A DNA stretch of 64,000 nt from Brevibacterium siliguriense (lineage in GTDB: Bacteria > Actinomycetota > Actinomycetes > Actinomycetales > Brevibacteriaceae). The stretch covers positions 434,001 through 498,000 of the forward strand of contig NZ_LT629766.1 in the NCBI RefSeq assembly GCF_900105315.1, given 5' to 3'. How positions within the stretch are numbered: the stretch's first letter is position 1; every line of letters begins with the position of its first letter. The notes under the pieces are model-generated. The model saw nothing but the letters and a program-made list of their open reading frames with translations. It did no database searches and was not told the origin of the DNA. Below are positions 53,798 through 62,117 of the stretch, piece after piece. The position numbers were made by a program, and so were the translations under genes.

Positions 53798-55015
53798 TCA
53801 GTGGGCCACGGCTGCGGCGCCGTGTTCGTCGATGAGGTGACCGGTTTCGAAGCGGTCGAGGGCGAATGGGGCGTTGAGCGGGTGGGGTTCGTCGTTCGCG
53901 ATGGTGTGGGCGTAGGTGAAGCCTGCTGCGGGGGTTCCCTTGAAGCCGCCGGTGCCCCAGCCGCAGTTGGCGTAGAGTCCTTGGACTTCCGTCTTCGACA
54001 CGATCGGTGAGGCATCGAGGGTGACGTCGACGTTGCCGCCCCAGGTGCGCAGCACATGGGCGCGGGCGAAGATCGGGAACAGCTCGACAGCAGCGGCCAG
54101 CTGCTCCTCGATGACGTGGAAGCCGCCTCGTTGACCGTAGCCGTTGTAGGAGTCGACGCCGGCGCCCATGACGAGTTCGCCTTTGTGGGCCTGGGAGACG
54201 TAGACGTGGACGTGGTTGGACATGACCACGGTCGGGTGCACGGGTTCGAAGAGTTCGGAGACCAGCGCCTGCAGCGGGTGGGTCTGGATCGGCAGGCGGA
54301 TCCCGGCCATGTCGGCAAGCACCGAGGAGTCGCCGGCCACGGCCAGAGCGACCTTCTCCGTGGCGATCGGTCCGCGGTTCGTCTGGACACCTACGACCTG
54401 ATTGCCGATGCGTTCGATGCCGGTGACTTCGCAGTTCTGAATGATGTCGACGCCCATCTCATCGGCCTTGCGGGCGAAGGCCCAGGCGACGTGGTCGTGC
54501 TTGGCGATGCCGGCGCGCGGCTGATAGGTGCCGCCCATCACGGGGTAGCGGAGGTCGTCGCCGATGTTGATGATCGGGCAGACTTCCTTGACCTGCTTGG
54601 GATCGAGCCATTCGGCGTCGACGCCGTTGAGCTTGTTCGCGTTCACCCGGCGCTGGGATTCGCGCACGTCCTGGAGGGTGTGGGCGAGGTTGAGCACTCC
54701 GCGCTGGGAGAAGAGGAAGTCGTAGTCGAGCTCTTCGGGCAGCTGTTCCCAGAGCTTGAGGGACTTCTCGTAGATCGCGGCGGACTCGTCCCACAGGTAG
54801 TTCGAGCGGATGATCGTCGTGTTGCGGGCCATGTTGCCCCCGGCGAGCCAACCCCTCTCGAGAATGGCGATGTTCGTCATTCCGTGGTTCTTCGCCAGGT
54901 AGTAGGCGGTGGCGAGTCCGTGTCCGCCGCCGCCGACGATGACGGCTTCGTAGGACTTCTTCGGCTCCGGGTTGCGCCACAGGAAGTCGGGGTGTTCGGG
55001 AAGCTGGTCAGCCAT
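53798..55015 (-). CDS. soxB: SoxB: sarcosine oxidase beta subunit (catalytic)
   Basis: A 405-residue flavoprotein that oxidises sarcosine. The FAD fold [21 protein letters not shown] is near residue 25. [21 protein letters not shown] (shown in pieces: [13 protein letters not shown]) contains the His that carries covalent FMN in this family. The C-terminus ends with [15 protein letters not shown]. Its ATG overlaps the glyA stop by one base. It lacks any signal peptide; cytoplasmic. Confidence 0.94.
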   Translation of the reverse strand: MADQLPEHPDFLWRNPEPKKSYEAVIVGGGGHGLATAYYLAKNHGMTNIAILERGWLAGGNMARNTTIIRSNYLWDESAAIYEKSLKLWEQLPEELDYDFLFSQRGVLNLAHTLQDVRESQRRVNANKLNGVDAEWLDPKQVKEVCPIINIGDDLRYPVMGGTYQPRAGIAKHDHVAWAFARKADEMGVDIIQNCEVTGIERIGNQVVGVQTNRGPIATEKVALAVAGDSSVLADMAGIRLPIQTHPLQALVSELFEPVHPTVVMSNHVHVYVSQAHKGELVMGAGVDSYNGYGQRGGFHVIEEQLAAAVELFPIFARAHVLRTWGGNVDVTLDASPIVSKTEVQGLYANCGWGTGGFKGTPAAGFTYAHTIANDEPHPLNAPFALDRFETGHLIDEHGAAAVAH

Positions 55016-56406
55016 CAGCGTGCTCCGATCTCGGTGAGGGTGGGGTACAGGGGGTGGTCGTTTGCCAGTCGGGTGACGCGTTCGCTCAGTTCGGCGATGA
55101 TCTCCGGGCTCGCGCCGTTCTCGTCCGTGCCGGCCTTGAGCACCTCGGCGATGATGTCGGCCGCCTCGGCGAATGCTTCGCTGCCGAATCCGCGGCTGGC
55201 GAGCGCCGGGGTGCCGATCCGCAGACCGGAGGTGACCATCGGCGGCCTGGGGTCGTCGGGAACGGCGTTGCGGTTGACGGTGATGCCGATCTGGGCGAGC
55301 AGATCTTCGGCCTGGGTTCCGTCGAGGATCGAGTTGCGCAGATCGACGAGGACGAGGTGGACGTCGGTGCCGCCGGTGAGGACGGAGATTCCGCGTTCGG
55401 CGACGTCGTCCTCGGTCAGGCGGCGGGCGAGTTCGCACGCCCCGGCCAGGGTCCGCTTCTGCTTGTCGACGAAGGTGTCGGTGGCGGCCAGGCCGAAGGC
55501 CACGGCCTTGCCGGCGATGACGTGCTCGAGGGGTCCGCCCTGCTGTCCGGGGAAGACGGCGGAGTTGATCTTCTTCGCGATGTCCGCGTCATTGGTGAGG
55601 ATGATGCCTCCGCGGGGGCCGCCGAGGGTCTTATGCGTCGTCGACGACACGACGTGGGCGTGCGGGACCGGTGAGGGGTGGAGTCCTGCGGCGACGAGAC
55701 CGGCGAAGTGGGCCATGTCGACCATGAGGTAGGCACCGACCGAGTCGGCGATGCGACGGAACTCGGCGAAGTCGAGCTGTCGGGTGTAGGCCGACCAGCC
55801 TGCGACGATGAGCTTCGGCTGGTGCTCGCGGGCGAGGCGTTCGACCTCGGCCATGTCGACGCGTCCGGTCTCGGCATCGAGGCCGTAGGGGACGATCGAG
55901 TAGAGGCGGCCGGAGAAGTTGATCTTCATCCCGTGGGTGAGGTGGCCGCCGTGGGCGAGGTTGAGGCCGAGGACGGTATCGCCGGGACGGATGAGTGCGT
56001 GCATGACCGAGGCGTTGGCCTGGGCGCCGGAGTGCGGCTGCACGTTTGCGTATGCGGCGCCGAAGAGTGCCTTGACGCGGTCGATGGCGATGCGTTCGAT
56101 CTCGTCGACGTGTTCGCAGCCGCCGTAGTAGCGGCGTCCCGGGTAGCCCTCGGCGTACTTGTTCGTGAGCACCGACCCTTGAGCTTCCATGACTGCCGAG
56201 GCGGTGTGGTTCTCCGAGGCGATCATCTCCAGGCCCTCGCGCTGCCGGGCCAGTTCGGCGTCGATGAATCCGGCGATCTGCGGATCGAGTTCGGCGATCG
56301 AGGTGCACAGCTCGACGGGTTCGCGGCTGGGGAAGGTCCCGGTGGAAGCGCCTGTCGGGGCACCGGTCATGCCGGCTTCGACGGGGTGTGCGAGTTGCTC
56401 TGTCAT
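55015..56406 (-). CDS. glyA: GlyA: serine hydroxymethyltransferase
   Basis: A 463-residue PLP enzyme joining glycine and 5,10-methylene-THF into serine. PLP lysine in [35 protein letters not shown] and [11 protein letters not shown] are conserved. The N-terminus has about 30 extra residues over the core. As first gene of the sox operon it is likely a pathway-dedicated copy besides a housekeeping one. ATG 56406 follows AAGGAG. The -10-like TATATT of its promoter coincides with the GntR-type box at 56456. Confidence 0.93.
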   Translation of the reverse strand: MTEQLAHPVEAGMTGAPTGASTGTFPSREPVELCTSIAELDPQIAGFIDAELARQREGLEMIASENHTASAVMEAQGSVLTNKYAEGYPGRRYYGGCEHVDEIERIAIDRVKALFGAAYANVQPHSGAQANASVMHALIRPGDTVLGLNLAHGGHLTHGMKINFSGRLYSIVPYGLDAETGRVDMAEVERLAREHQPKLIVAGWSAYTRQLDFAEFRRIADSVGAYLMVDMAHFAGLVAAGLHPSPVPHAHVVSSTTHKTLGGPRGGIILTNDADIAKKINSAVFPGQQGGPLEHVIAGKAVAFGLAATDTFVDKQKRTLAGACELARRLTEDDVAERGISVLTGGTDVHLVLVDLRNSILDGTQAEDLLAQIGITVNRNAVPDDPRPPMVTSGLRIGTPALASRGFGSEAFAEAADIIAEVLKAGTDENGASPEIIAELSERVTRLANDHPLYPTLTEIGAR

Positions 56407-56455
56407 GGATCTCCTTCGACCTGTTGCCGATCGGCCGCCCCGGCTGATCGGCAAC

Positions 56456-56465
56456 TAATATATCA
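56456..56465. promoter_or_regulatory. GntR box in the glyA-sox promoter
   Basis: TAATATATCA, sharing the 9-mer ATATATCAG with the transporter box at 57257. Read leftwards it forms an extended -10, TGA-TATATT. CAGATG (56464-56469) and CATCTG further right (about 56509-56514) make a looser inverted pair across this 120-bp gap. The divergent GntR regulator probably binds here. Confidence 0.55.
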
Positions 56466-56542
56466 GATGCGTTCCTGTAGTGTAGGCAGAGAATTCCAGC
56501 CGACGCAATACATCTGACGCAGAGATTATGAGGAGTCTTCTC

Positions 56543-57205
56543 ATGAGCACATCCGCCGACGCGACGTCGCCGACGACGTCCTTGGCGAATCACGCCTATG
56601 AGATCCTGCGGCACCGACTCATCATGCTCGACATCGCTCCTGGTGATCCGATCAACGAGGCGGCACTGAGCGCCGAGCTCGAGGTCGGCCGCACGCCGAT
56701 CCGCGAGGCTCTCAAACGGCTCGAGCGCGACCACCTCGTCGTGTCCTATCCGCGGCGCGGCACCTTCGCCACCAATGTCGACCTCACCGACCTGTCGACG
56801 ATCTCCGAGATGCGGGAGGCCCTCGAGCCGATCGCCGCCAGGCGCGCGGCACACAACCTCACCCCGGAGCGGCGCCAGGAGTTCACGTCCGCGATCGCCG
56901 ACCTCAAGGCATTGGAATCGACCGATGAGCAGCGCACCCTCATGGAGCGCGACCTCGAGGTCCACCGACTCATCTACAGCTCCGTGGACAATCCGCACCT
57001 GTCGGAGACGCTCATCCGCCTCGATGACCTGGCCACCCGCATCTGGTGCCTCGTCATCCCGGGAATCCCGGATCTCGTCACCCATATCCGCGAGCACATC
57101 GATCTGCTCGCGGCGATCCTCGACGGCGACGAAGAGGCCGTCGCTGCCCGCGCTGCCGAGCACGTCCGCGAGTTCGACAAGACCGTCCGCTCCACCTTGC
57201 GCTGA
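56543..57205 (+). CDS. GntR-family (FCD) regulator divergent from glyA-sox
   Basis: A 220-residue FCD-type regulator. Winged helix: ANHAYEILRHRLIMLDIAPGD, INEAALSAELEVGRTPIREALKRLERDHLV. The FCD domain includes REALEPIAARRAAHNL and DLEVHRLIYSSVDNPHL. It sits between the sox operon and the YkvI-type transporter, with a shared box in front of both, so control of sarcosine genes is likely (inference). ATG 56543 has AGGAG 7 nt upstream; ATG 56528 has none. Confidence 0.87.
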   Translation: MSTSADATSPTTSLANHAYEILRHRLIMLDIAPGDPINEAALSAELEVGRTPIREALKRLERDHLVVSYPRRGTFATNVDLTDLSTISEMREALEPIAARRAAHNLTPERRQEFTSAIADLKALESTDEQRTLMERDLEVHRLIYSSVDNPHLSETLIRLDDLATRIWCLVIPGIPDLVTHIREHIDLLAAILDGDEEAVAARAAEHVREFDKTVRSTLR

Positions 57206-57256
57206 GCCAGACCCTCCATTGACGTGATCACAGACACACGCTAACGTGCTTGAGTG

Positions 57257-57266
57257 TGATATATCA
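57257..57266. promoter_or_regulatory. GntR box upstream of the YkvI-type transporter
   Basis: TGATATATCA, a perfect 10-bp palindrome 57 nt upstream of the transporter start. It matches the glyA box in nine consecutive bases (ATATATCAG) and the fdhA box TGATATGTCA in nine of ten positions. Confidence 0.6.
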
Positions 57267-57322
57267 GTTGTCGACCTGAATCTGTCGACCATCTCTCATT
57301 CCCTCAACGACGAAGGACTTCC

Positions 57323-58444
57323 ATGGCTGACACCTCCACTGCCACCCATCTGGCTACGACTGAGAAGACCAGCATTCTGCGGGTCATCACCTACGCCGGC
57401 GCGATCATCGCGTTCCTCATCGGCTCGGGATTCGCCACCGGTCAAGAGATCCTCCAGTACTACGCGTCCTACGGTTTCTGGGGCGTTTTCGGCACCGGCC
57501 TTCTGGTGCTCGTGCTCATCTCCTATGTCGCCGTCGAGCTCTTCCTCACAGGCAGGCGGGAGCAGTTCGACAAACCCTCACGCGTCTTCTATTACTACGG
57601 CGGGAAGTATCTCGGCTCGTTCTTCGACTACTTCTCGATCCTCTTCGTCTTCCTGTCCTTCACCGTGATGATCGCCGGCGCCGGCGCGGTCTTCGAGGAG
57701 CATTACGGACTGTCGAAATTCATCGGCGGGATCGCCCTGGCCACCGTCGTCTGCGCCACCGTGTGGTTCGGGTTGACCAGCCTCGTCGACGTCATCGGCA
57801 AGATCGGCCCGGTCATCGTCGTCGTCGCGATCGCCCTCGGCATCTATGGAATCATGCGCGACCTCGATGGCGTCTCCACCGGGGTCGAGATCCTGCCGAG
57901 CCTCGACGTCACTCAGGCGTCGTCGAACTGGTTCCTCTCCGGACTGTCCTATGTCGGATTCTGCATGCTCTGGCTCGCAGCATTCCTCGCCGCCCTCGGC
58001 AAGACCGTGAAGAACAAGCGCGAGGCCACGGCCGGCGGCTTCGTCGGCGGAATCGCCTTCTCCCTGGCCTGCATGGTCGTCGGGCTCGGACTGCTTGCCA
58101 ACATCGGCGAGGTCTTCGACGCCGAGATCCCGATGCTCGTCCTCGCCAGCAGCCTCGGACCGTGGGTCGGTGCGCTCATCTCCGTGATGATCCTCGCCGG
58201 AATCTACACGACGGCCATTCCGCTGCTGTGGACGGTGTCTTCGCGCTTCTTCGACGACAAGACGAAGAAGTTCAAGTACGTCACGATCGCCCTTGCAGTG
58301 CTCGGAACGACCATCGGCCTCATCCTGCCGTTCTCGCAGATGGTCAACATCGTCTACGTCATCAACGGCTACGTCGGCATCGTCCTCCTGGTGCTGATGA
58401 TCGTCCGCACGATCCGCCACGTGGCCACCCGCCCGGCCGGTTGA
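57323..58444 (+). CDS. YkvI-family membrane transporter, candidate sarcosine/N-methyl amino acid carrier
   Basis: A 373-residue integral membrane protein with about ten TM helices. It resembles the uncharacterised YkvI family of the APC superfamily. TM1 carries GSGFATGQEILQYYASYG, the broken-helix substrate site typical of LeuT-fold carriers (unwound GSGF). It follows the sox GntR regulator and has the same operator box, so sarcosine, glycine or dimethylglycine uptake is a reasonable inference. No experimental substrate is known to me for close relatives. ATG 57323 behind ACGAAGGACTTCC. Confidence 0.8.
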   Translation: MADTSTATHLATTEKTSILRVITYAGAIIAFLIGSGFATGQEILQYYASYGFWGVFGTGLLVLVLISYVAVELFLTGRREQFDKPSRVFYYYGGKYLGSFFDYFSILFVFLSFTVMIAGAGAVFEEHYGLSKFIGGIALATVVCATVWFGLTSLVDVIGKIGPVIVVVAIALGIYGIMRDLDGVSTGVEILPSLDVTQASSNWFLSGLSYVGFCMLWLAAFLAALGKTVKNKREATAGGFVGGIAFSLACMVVGLGLLANIGEVFDAEIPMLVLASSLGPWVGALISVMILAGIYTTAIPLLWTVSSRFFDDKTKKFKYVTIALAVLGTTIGLILPFSQMVNIVYVINGYVGIVLLVLMIVRTIRHVATRPAG

Positions 58445-58462
58445 GCTCTCGCCGAAGCTTCG

Positions 58463-59161
58463 TTACCGCTTTGAGCCACCGAGGCGCAGCGAGACCCGCT
58501 CCGCTGCCTGCACACACTGATCGGCGAGCTCGGCAATGCGGGTGGCATCTGTACGAAACTTCGGTGCGGCGATGAGGACGGCGGCAACCACTTCACCGCG
58601 ATGGTCGTGCACGGGTGCGGCGATGCCGACTTCGTGCGGAGAGGTCTCGGCATCGTTGAGAGCATAGGCGGGACCGCTGGCGCGATCCGGGCCGTCGCCG
58701 GCGTCGCGGAACACCTTCACCGAGGCACTTCCCTCCGTCCGATATCGCGACCCCAGACTGGACGTGTGCTTGACCGGCTCGGGACTGGGCACCTGTTCGA
58801 CGGTGACCGCCTCGGCGCCGTCCCACACCATCAGCGCACTCGTCTCGGAAGTGGCACGCGTGAGTGACTGAAGGATGGGATACGCTGCTCTGCGAACATC
58901 GAGATCGGCCAGCAAGGGGCCGGCGATCGCAATGATGCCCAGCCCAAGTCGATACCGCTTGGACGGAGCCTGTTCGACGATGCCCTCCTGCTCGAGTGAG
59001 GCGAGGATGCGCGACACCGAGCTTTTGTGCAACCCGACGCGCGGTGCGATCTCGGTGACACCGAGCTCCTGTCGGTCCGGCGCGAAGCAGCGCAGGATGG
59101 CGACAGTGTTTTCGATGACCGAGGCACCGCGGCGTGGGTTGTCAGGCGATTGTCGGGGCAT
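58463..59161 (-). CDS. IclR-family regulator of the creatine operon
   Basis: A 232-residue IclR regulator. Winged helix: SVIENTVAILRCFAPDRQEL, GVTEIAPRVGLHKSSVSRILASLEQEGIV (about 14-65). The effector domain includes SLGSRYRTEGSASVKVF and AAPVHDHRGEVVAAVL. It is the last gene of the transporter-creatinase-IclR run, 28 nt after the creatinase gene. It probably controls that operon through repeats near 61901-61928 (inference). Confidence 0.85.
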   Translation of the reverse strand: MPRQSPDNPRRGASVIENTVAILRCFAPDRQELGVTEIAPRVGLHKSSVSRILASLEQEGIVEQAPSKRYRLGLGIIAIAGPLLADLDVRRAAYPILQSLTRATSETSALMVWDGAEAVTVEQVPSPEPVKHTSSLGSRYRTEGSASVKVFRDAGDGPDRASGPAYALNDAETSPHEVGIAAPVHDHRGEVVAAVLIAAPKFRTDATRIAELADQCVQAAERVSLRLGGSKR

Positions 59162-59189
59162 GGTGCGAGTATATTCCCCAGACGGTGCC

Positions 59190-60443
59190 TCAGGCCGGGA
59201 TTATGTTGTGTTCGGGTCCGAACGGGAACTTCGTGATGTCCTCGGAGGATTCTTCGCCGACGACGACGATATCGTGTTCACGGTAGCCGCCGGCTCCGGG
59301 TTGTCCCTCGGGAATGGTGATCATCGGCTCCATGGAGATGACCATTCCCGGTTCGATGACGGTGTCGATGTCTTCTCTCAGCTCGAGCCCGGCCTCGCGC
59401 CCGTAATAGTGGCTGAGCACTCCGAATGAGTGTCCGTACCCGAAGGTGCGGTTTTCGAAGAGTCCGTGTTCGAAGTAGATCTCATTGAGTTCGGCAGCGA
59501 TATCCTTGCACACAGCACCCGGCTTGATGAGTTCGATTCCCCGCTTGTGCACTTCGACATTGACGTTCCACAGCTCGAGTGATCGCTCATCTGGCTCACC
59601 GTAGAAGAGCGTCCTCTCCAGGGCGGTGTAGTAGCCCGAGGGCATCGGGAAGCAGTTGAGGCTGAGGATATCGCCCTTGCGGATCTTCCGCGTCGTCGCC
59701 CAGTTGTGCGCGCCGTCGGTGTTGATTCCGGACTGGAACCATACCCAGGTGTCTCGCACCTCTTGGTCCGGGAAGGTCCTCGCAATCTCGTGGACCATCG
59801 CCTCGGTGCCGACGAGCGCGAGTTCGTACTCGCTGATGCCTTCGGTGATGGCGGCCTTGATCGCCTCACCGCCGAGGTCGCCGATTCGAGCGCTGTGCTT
59901 GATCACCTCGATCTCCTCGGGCGACTTGATCATCCGCTGGCGCATCGACTCCTTCGAGATGTCGACGAGCTCCACTGCCGGGAAGGCATCTTGGAGCCTG
60001 TTGCGATTCTCGAGGGGCAGGTTATCGTCTTCGACGCCGAGACGGCGCGGGTTGCCGATTCCGCGCTGACGCAGGCCTTCCTGGATCGCGTAGTAGTAGT
60101 TGTCACGTCGCCAATCCGTGTACACGATGTTCTCCCCGTAGCTGGTCCGCCACGGCATGCCTGCGTCGATGTTCGCGGTGATCGTCACCGTGTCGTCGGC
60201 CGTGACGACCATGGCATATGAGCGACCGAAGTACGTGAAGAGGAAGTCCGAGTAGTACTTGATGTTGTGATACGAGGTGAGGACCACGGCGTCGAGCTCC
60301 TTTTCGGCCATAGTGGCGCGCAGCCCGGTCAGTCTCCGCTCCATCTCCGAGTCGGAGAAAGTCAGCGGGGTCTTGGATCCGTTGTGGAGGACCTTGGTCC
60401 GGTCAAGGTCTGCGACGGAGGCGTTGTCGGCAAAGGTGGTCAT
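59190..60443 (-). CDS. Creatinase (creatine amidinohydrolase)
   Basis: A 417-residue M24-fold (pita-bread) enzyme hydrolysing creatine to sarcosine and urea. Sequence follows the Pseudomonas enzyme closely, as I recall it, through FTSYHNI-like TSYHNIKYYSDFL, NIDAGMPWR, YTDWRRDNY, QSGINTDGAHN (catalytic His), SLNCFPMPSGYYTALERTLF and GYGHSFGVLSHYYGREAG. It lacks the full metal-ligand set of aminopeptidase P, as expected for creatinase. Sarcosine made here feeds SoxBDAG 4 kb away. ATG 60443 follows TAGGAGAAAAACC. No creatininase or urease gene is in the window. Confidence 0.93.
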   Translation of the reverse strand: MTTFADNASVADLDRTKVLHNGSKTPLTFSDSEMERRLTGLRATMAEKELDAVVLTSYHNIKYYSDFLFTYFGRSYAMVVTADDTVTITANIDAGMPWRTSYGENIVYTDWRRDNYYYAIQEGLRQRGIGNPRRLGVEDDNLPLENRNRLQDAFPAVELVDISKESMRQRMIKSPEEIEVIKHSARIGDLGGEAIKAAITEGISEYELALVGTEAMVHEIARTFPDQEVRDTWVWFQSGINTDGAHNWATTRKIRKGDILSLNCFPMPSGYYTALERTLFYGEPDERSLELWNVNVEVHKRGIELIKPGAVCKDIAAELNEIYFEHGLFENRTFGYGHSFGVLSHYYGREAGLELREDIDTVIEPGMVISMEPMITIPEGQPGAGGYREHDIVVVGEESSEDITKFPFGPEHNIIPA

Positions 60444-60513
60444 GGGTTTTTCTCCTATTCGTTCGGTACCACTGCCTCGATGCTGCAGCGGCGCGGTGAG
60501 GTTCTGGACGACT

Positions 60514-61863
60514 TCAGACGTCGCGCAGAGGTTTATGGAAGGTCTCCTTGGCACAGATGACTGCACAGAGACAGACTGCGGCCGCAGCCATGAGGTACCA
60601 ACCGGGGGCAAGATGCGAATCGGTCAGGCCGATGAGCAGTGTGGCCATAAAAGGTGCAGTGCCGCCGAACAGAGCGTTCGACACGTTGAAGCTCACGGCA
60701 AACCCGGTGTACCGAATACGCGTCGGAAACATCTCGGCTAGGAAGCTCGGCAGGGTGCCGTCGTTGAGAGTGAGCATGGCTCCGAGTCCGATCTCGACGA
60801 GGACGACGAGGGTGAAGCCGCCGGCGTCCAGCAACATGAAGGCCGGCACCGTGAGGACGATGAAAGTGACTGAGGCGATGATGAGCATCCTCTTGCGACC
60901 GAACCGATCCGAAGCCAGACCGGTGAGCAGGATGAAACCGATATAGGTGACGAGAGCGATGGTGGTGGCGACGAACGACTCAGTAGCCCCATAGCCGAGC
61001 TCGGTCGTGAGATACGTGGGCATATAAGTCAGGACGACATAGAACCCGACGGCGTTGAGCAGCACTGCGCACATCGAGATGAGCAGGGGGCGCCAGTGGT
61101 CCCGGAACATGGCGAAGACCGGAGCTTTGATCACTTCATCCTGCTGAGCGAGTTCACGGAAGGCCGGCGTGTCCTCGAGTCGGGTCCGGATATAGCGGCC
61201 GATCAACCCCATGGGCGCGGCAAGGAAGAACGGGAGCCTCCAACCCCAGCTCTCCAACTGTCCGTCGCTCAGCGTCGCGGAGAGGACTGCGGCGAGCACC
61301 GATCCCAACAGCAACCCGGTGGCGGTGCTGGCTGGAACGACGGCTGCGTAGAGACCGCGTCGACGTGGTGGAGCATATTCGACGAGGAACGCCGAGGCTC
61401 CAGCGTACTCGCCCGCGGCGGAGAAGCCCTGTACGAGGCGGACGACAAGCAGCAGCACGGGCGCCAGGAATCCGGCCACCGCGAAACTCGGCAGCAGACC
61501 GATGGCAAACGTCGAGACCGACATGATGAGGATCGATATCGACAGCGCGGACCGACGTCCGATCTTGTCTCCGATATGCCCCCAGACGAAACCGCCGATG
61601 GGGCGGACGACGAAGGAGACGGCGAAGACCGCAAAGGTGGACAGAAGCGCGAGATTGTCTTCGGACTCAGGGAAGAAGACGATCGCAATAGTCGTCGCAA
61701 AATACCCGTAGACGCCGTAGTCGAACCATTCGACGAAGTTGCCGACGAAGCTCGCAGAGACGACGCGCCGCAGCGTCCGCTTCTGCTCGAGAGTGGGTTG
61801 CGTGGTCGCCGACGCATCTGTCTTCACAGCGTCATTGTCCTCTGGAGCGAGGTCGGACTTCAT
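60514..61863 (-). CDS. MHS/ProP-type MFS transporter, probable creatine uptake
   Basis: A 449-residue, 12-TM symporter. GNFVEWFDYGVYGYFATTIA is the MHS/ProP TM1 hallmark. GHIGDKIGRRSAL is MFS motif A and VQGFSAAGEYAGASAFLVEYAP marks TM4-5. ProP relatives carry betaine, proline and similar zwitterions. As first gene of the creatinase operon, with 70 nt to creatinase, creatine import is inferred. ATG 61863 has GGAG 6 nt upstream; longer starts (61881, 61893) lack this. Confidence 0.83.
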   Translation of the reverse strand: MKSDLAPEDNDAVKTDASATTQPTLEQKRTLRRVVSASFVGNFVEWFDYGVYGYFATTIAIVFFPESEDNLALLSTFAVFAVSFVVRPIGGFVWGHIGDKIGRRSALSISILIMSVSTFAIGLLPSFAVAGFLAPVLLLVVRLVQGFSAAGEYAGASAFLVEYAPPRRRGLYAAVVPASTATGLLLGSVLAAVLSATLSDGQLESWGWRLPFFLAAPMGLIGRYIRTRLEDTPAFRELAQQDEVIKAPVFAMFRDHWRPLLISMCAVLLNAVGFYVVLTYMPTYLTTELGYGATESFVATTIALVTYIGFILLTGLASDRFGRKRMLIIASVTFIVLTVPAFMLLDAGGFTLVVLVEIGLGAMLTLNDGTLPSFLAEMFPTRIRYTGFAVSFNVSNALFGGTAPFMATLLIGLTDSHLAPGWYLMAAAAVCLCAVICAKETFHKPLRDV

Positions 61864-61900
61864 TGTCTTCTCCATCGTTGTGAACGGTGACAACGCGTAT

Positions 61901-61928
61901 GTTGCATTCTTTACAACTGCGTTGCATT
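61901..61928. promoter_or_regulatory. Direct repeat GTTGCATT x2, IclR site candidate
   Basis: GTTGCATT occurs at 61901-61908 and 61921-61928, exactly 20 bp (about two helical turns) apart, with TTTACAAC between. The first copy and ACAAC also form a weak inverted pair. This AT-rich block lies 38 nt upstream of the transporter start, the right place for a creatine-responsive regulator. Confidence 0.5.
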
Positions 61929-62004
61929 ACAGATTATTGTGTCCCGGTCGACCGGTCAAGAGATTTCTGCTGAGAACTGCGCGTCATCAGAAGGCGGCAA
62001 GCGA

Positions 62005-62039
62005 AAGGCCCTGCCGGACCGAATATCCGACAGGGCCTT
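62005..62039. terminator. Hairpin upstream of the creatine operon promoter
   Basis: AAGGCCCTG (62005-62013) pairs with CAGGGCCTT (62031-62039), extended by CGG/CCG after one mismatch. It is the second of two tandem hairpins downstream of the cytochrome b gene. Confidence 0.55.
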
Positions 62040-62059
62040 GGAACTGTACTGACCGACAC

Positions 62060-62100
62060 AGCGAAGCCCCGCACGATTTCCCATCGTGCGGGGCTTCGCT
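62060..62100. terminator. Strong 18-bp hairpin after the cytochrome b gene
   Basis: AGCGAAGCCCCGCACGAT (62060-62077) pairs perfectly with 62083-62100 around the loop TTCCC. It begins 18 nt past the cytochrome b stop (leftward). No T-run follows, as is common for actinobacterial terminators. Confidence 0.75.
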
Positions 62101-62117
62101 GATGCGAGCGGCGTCGC

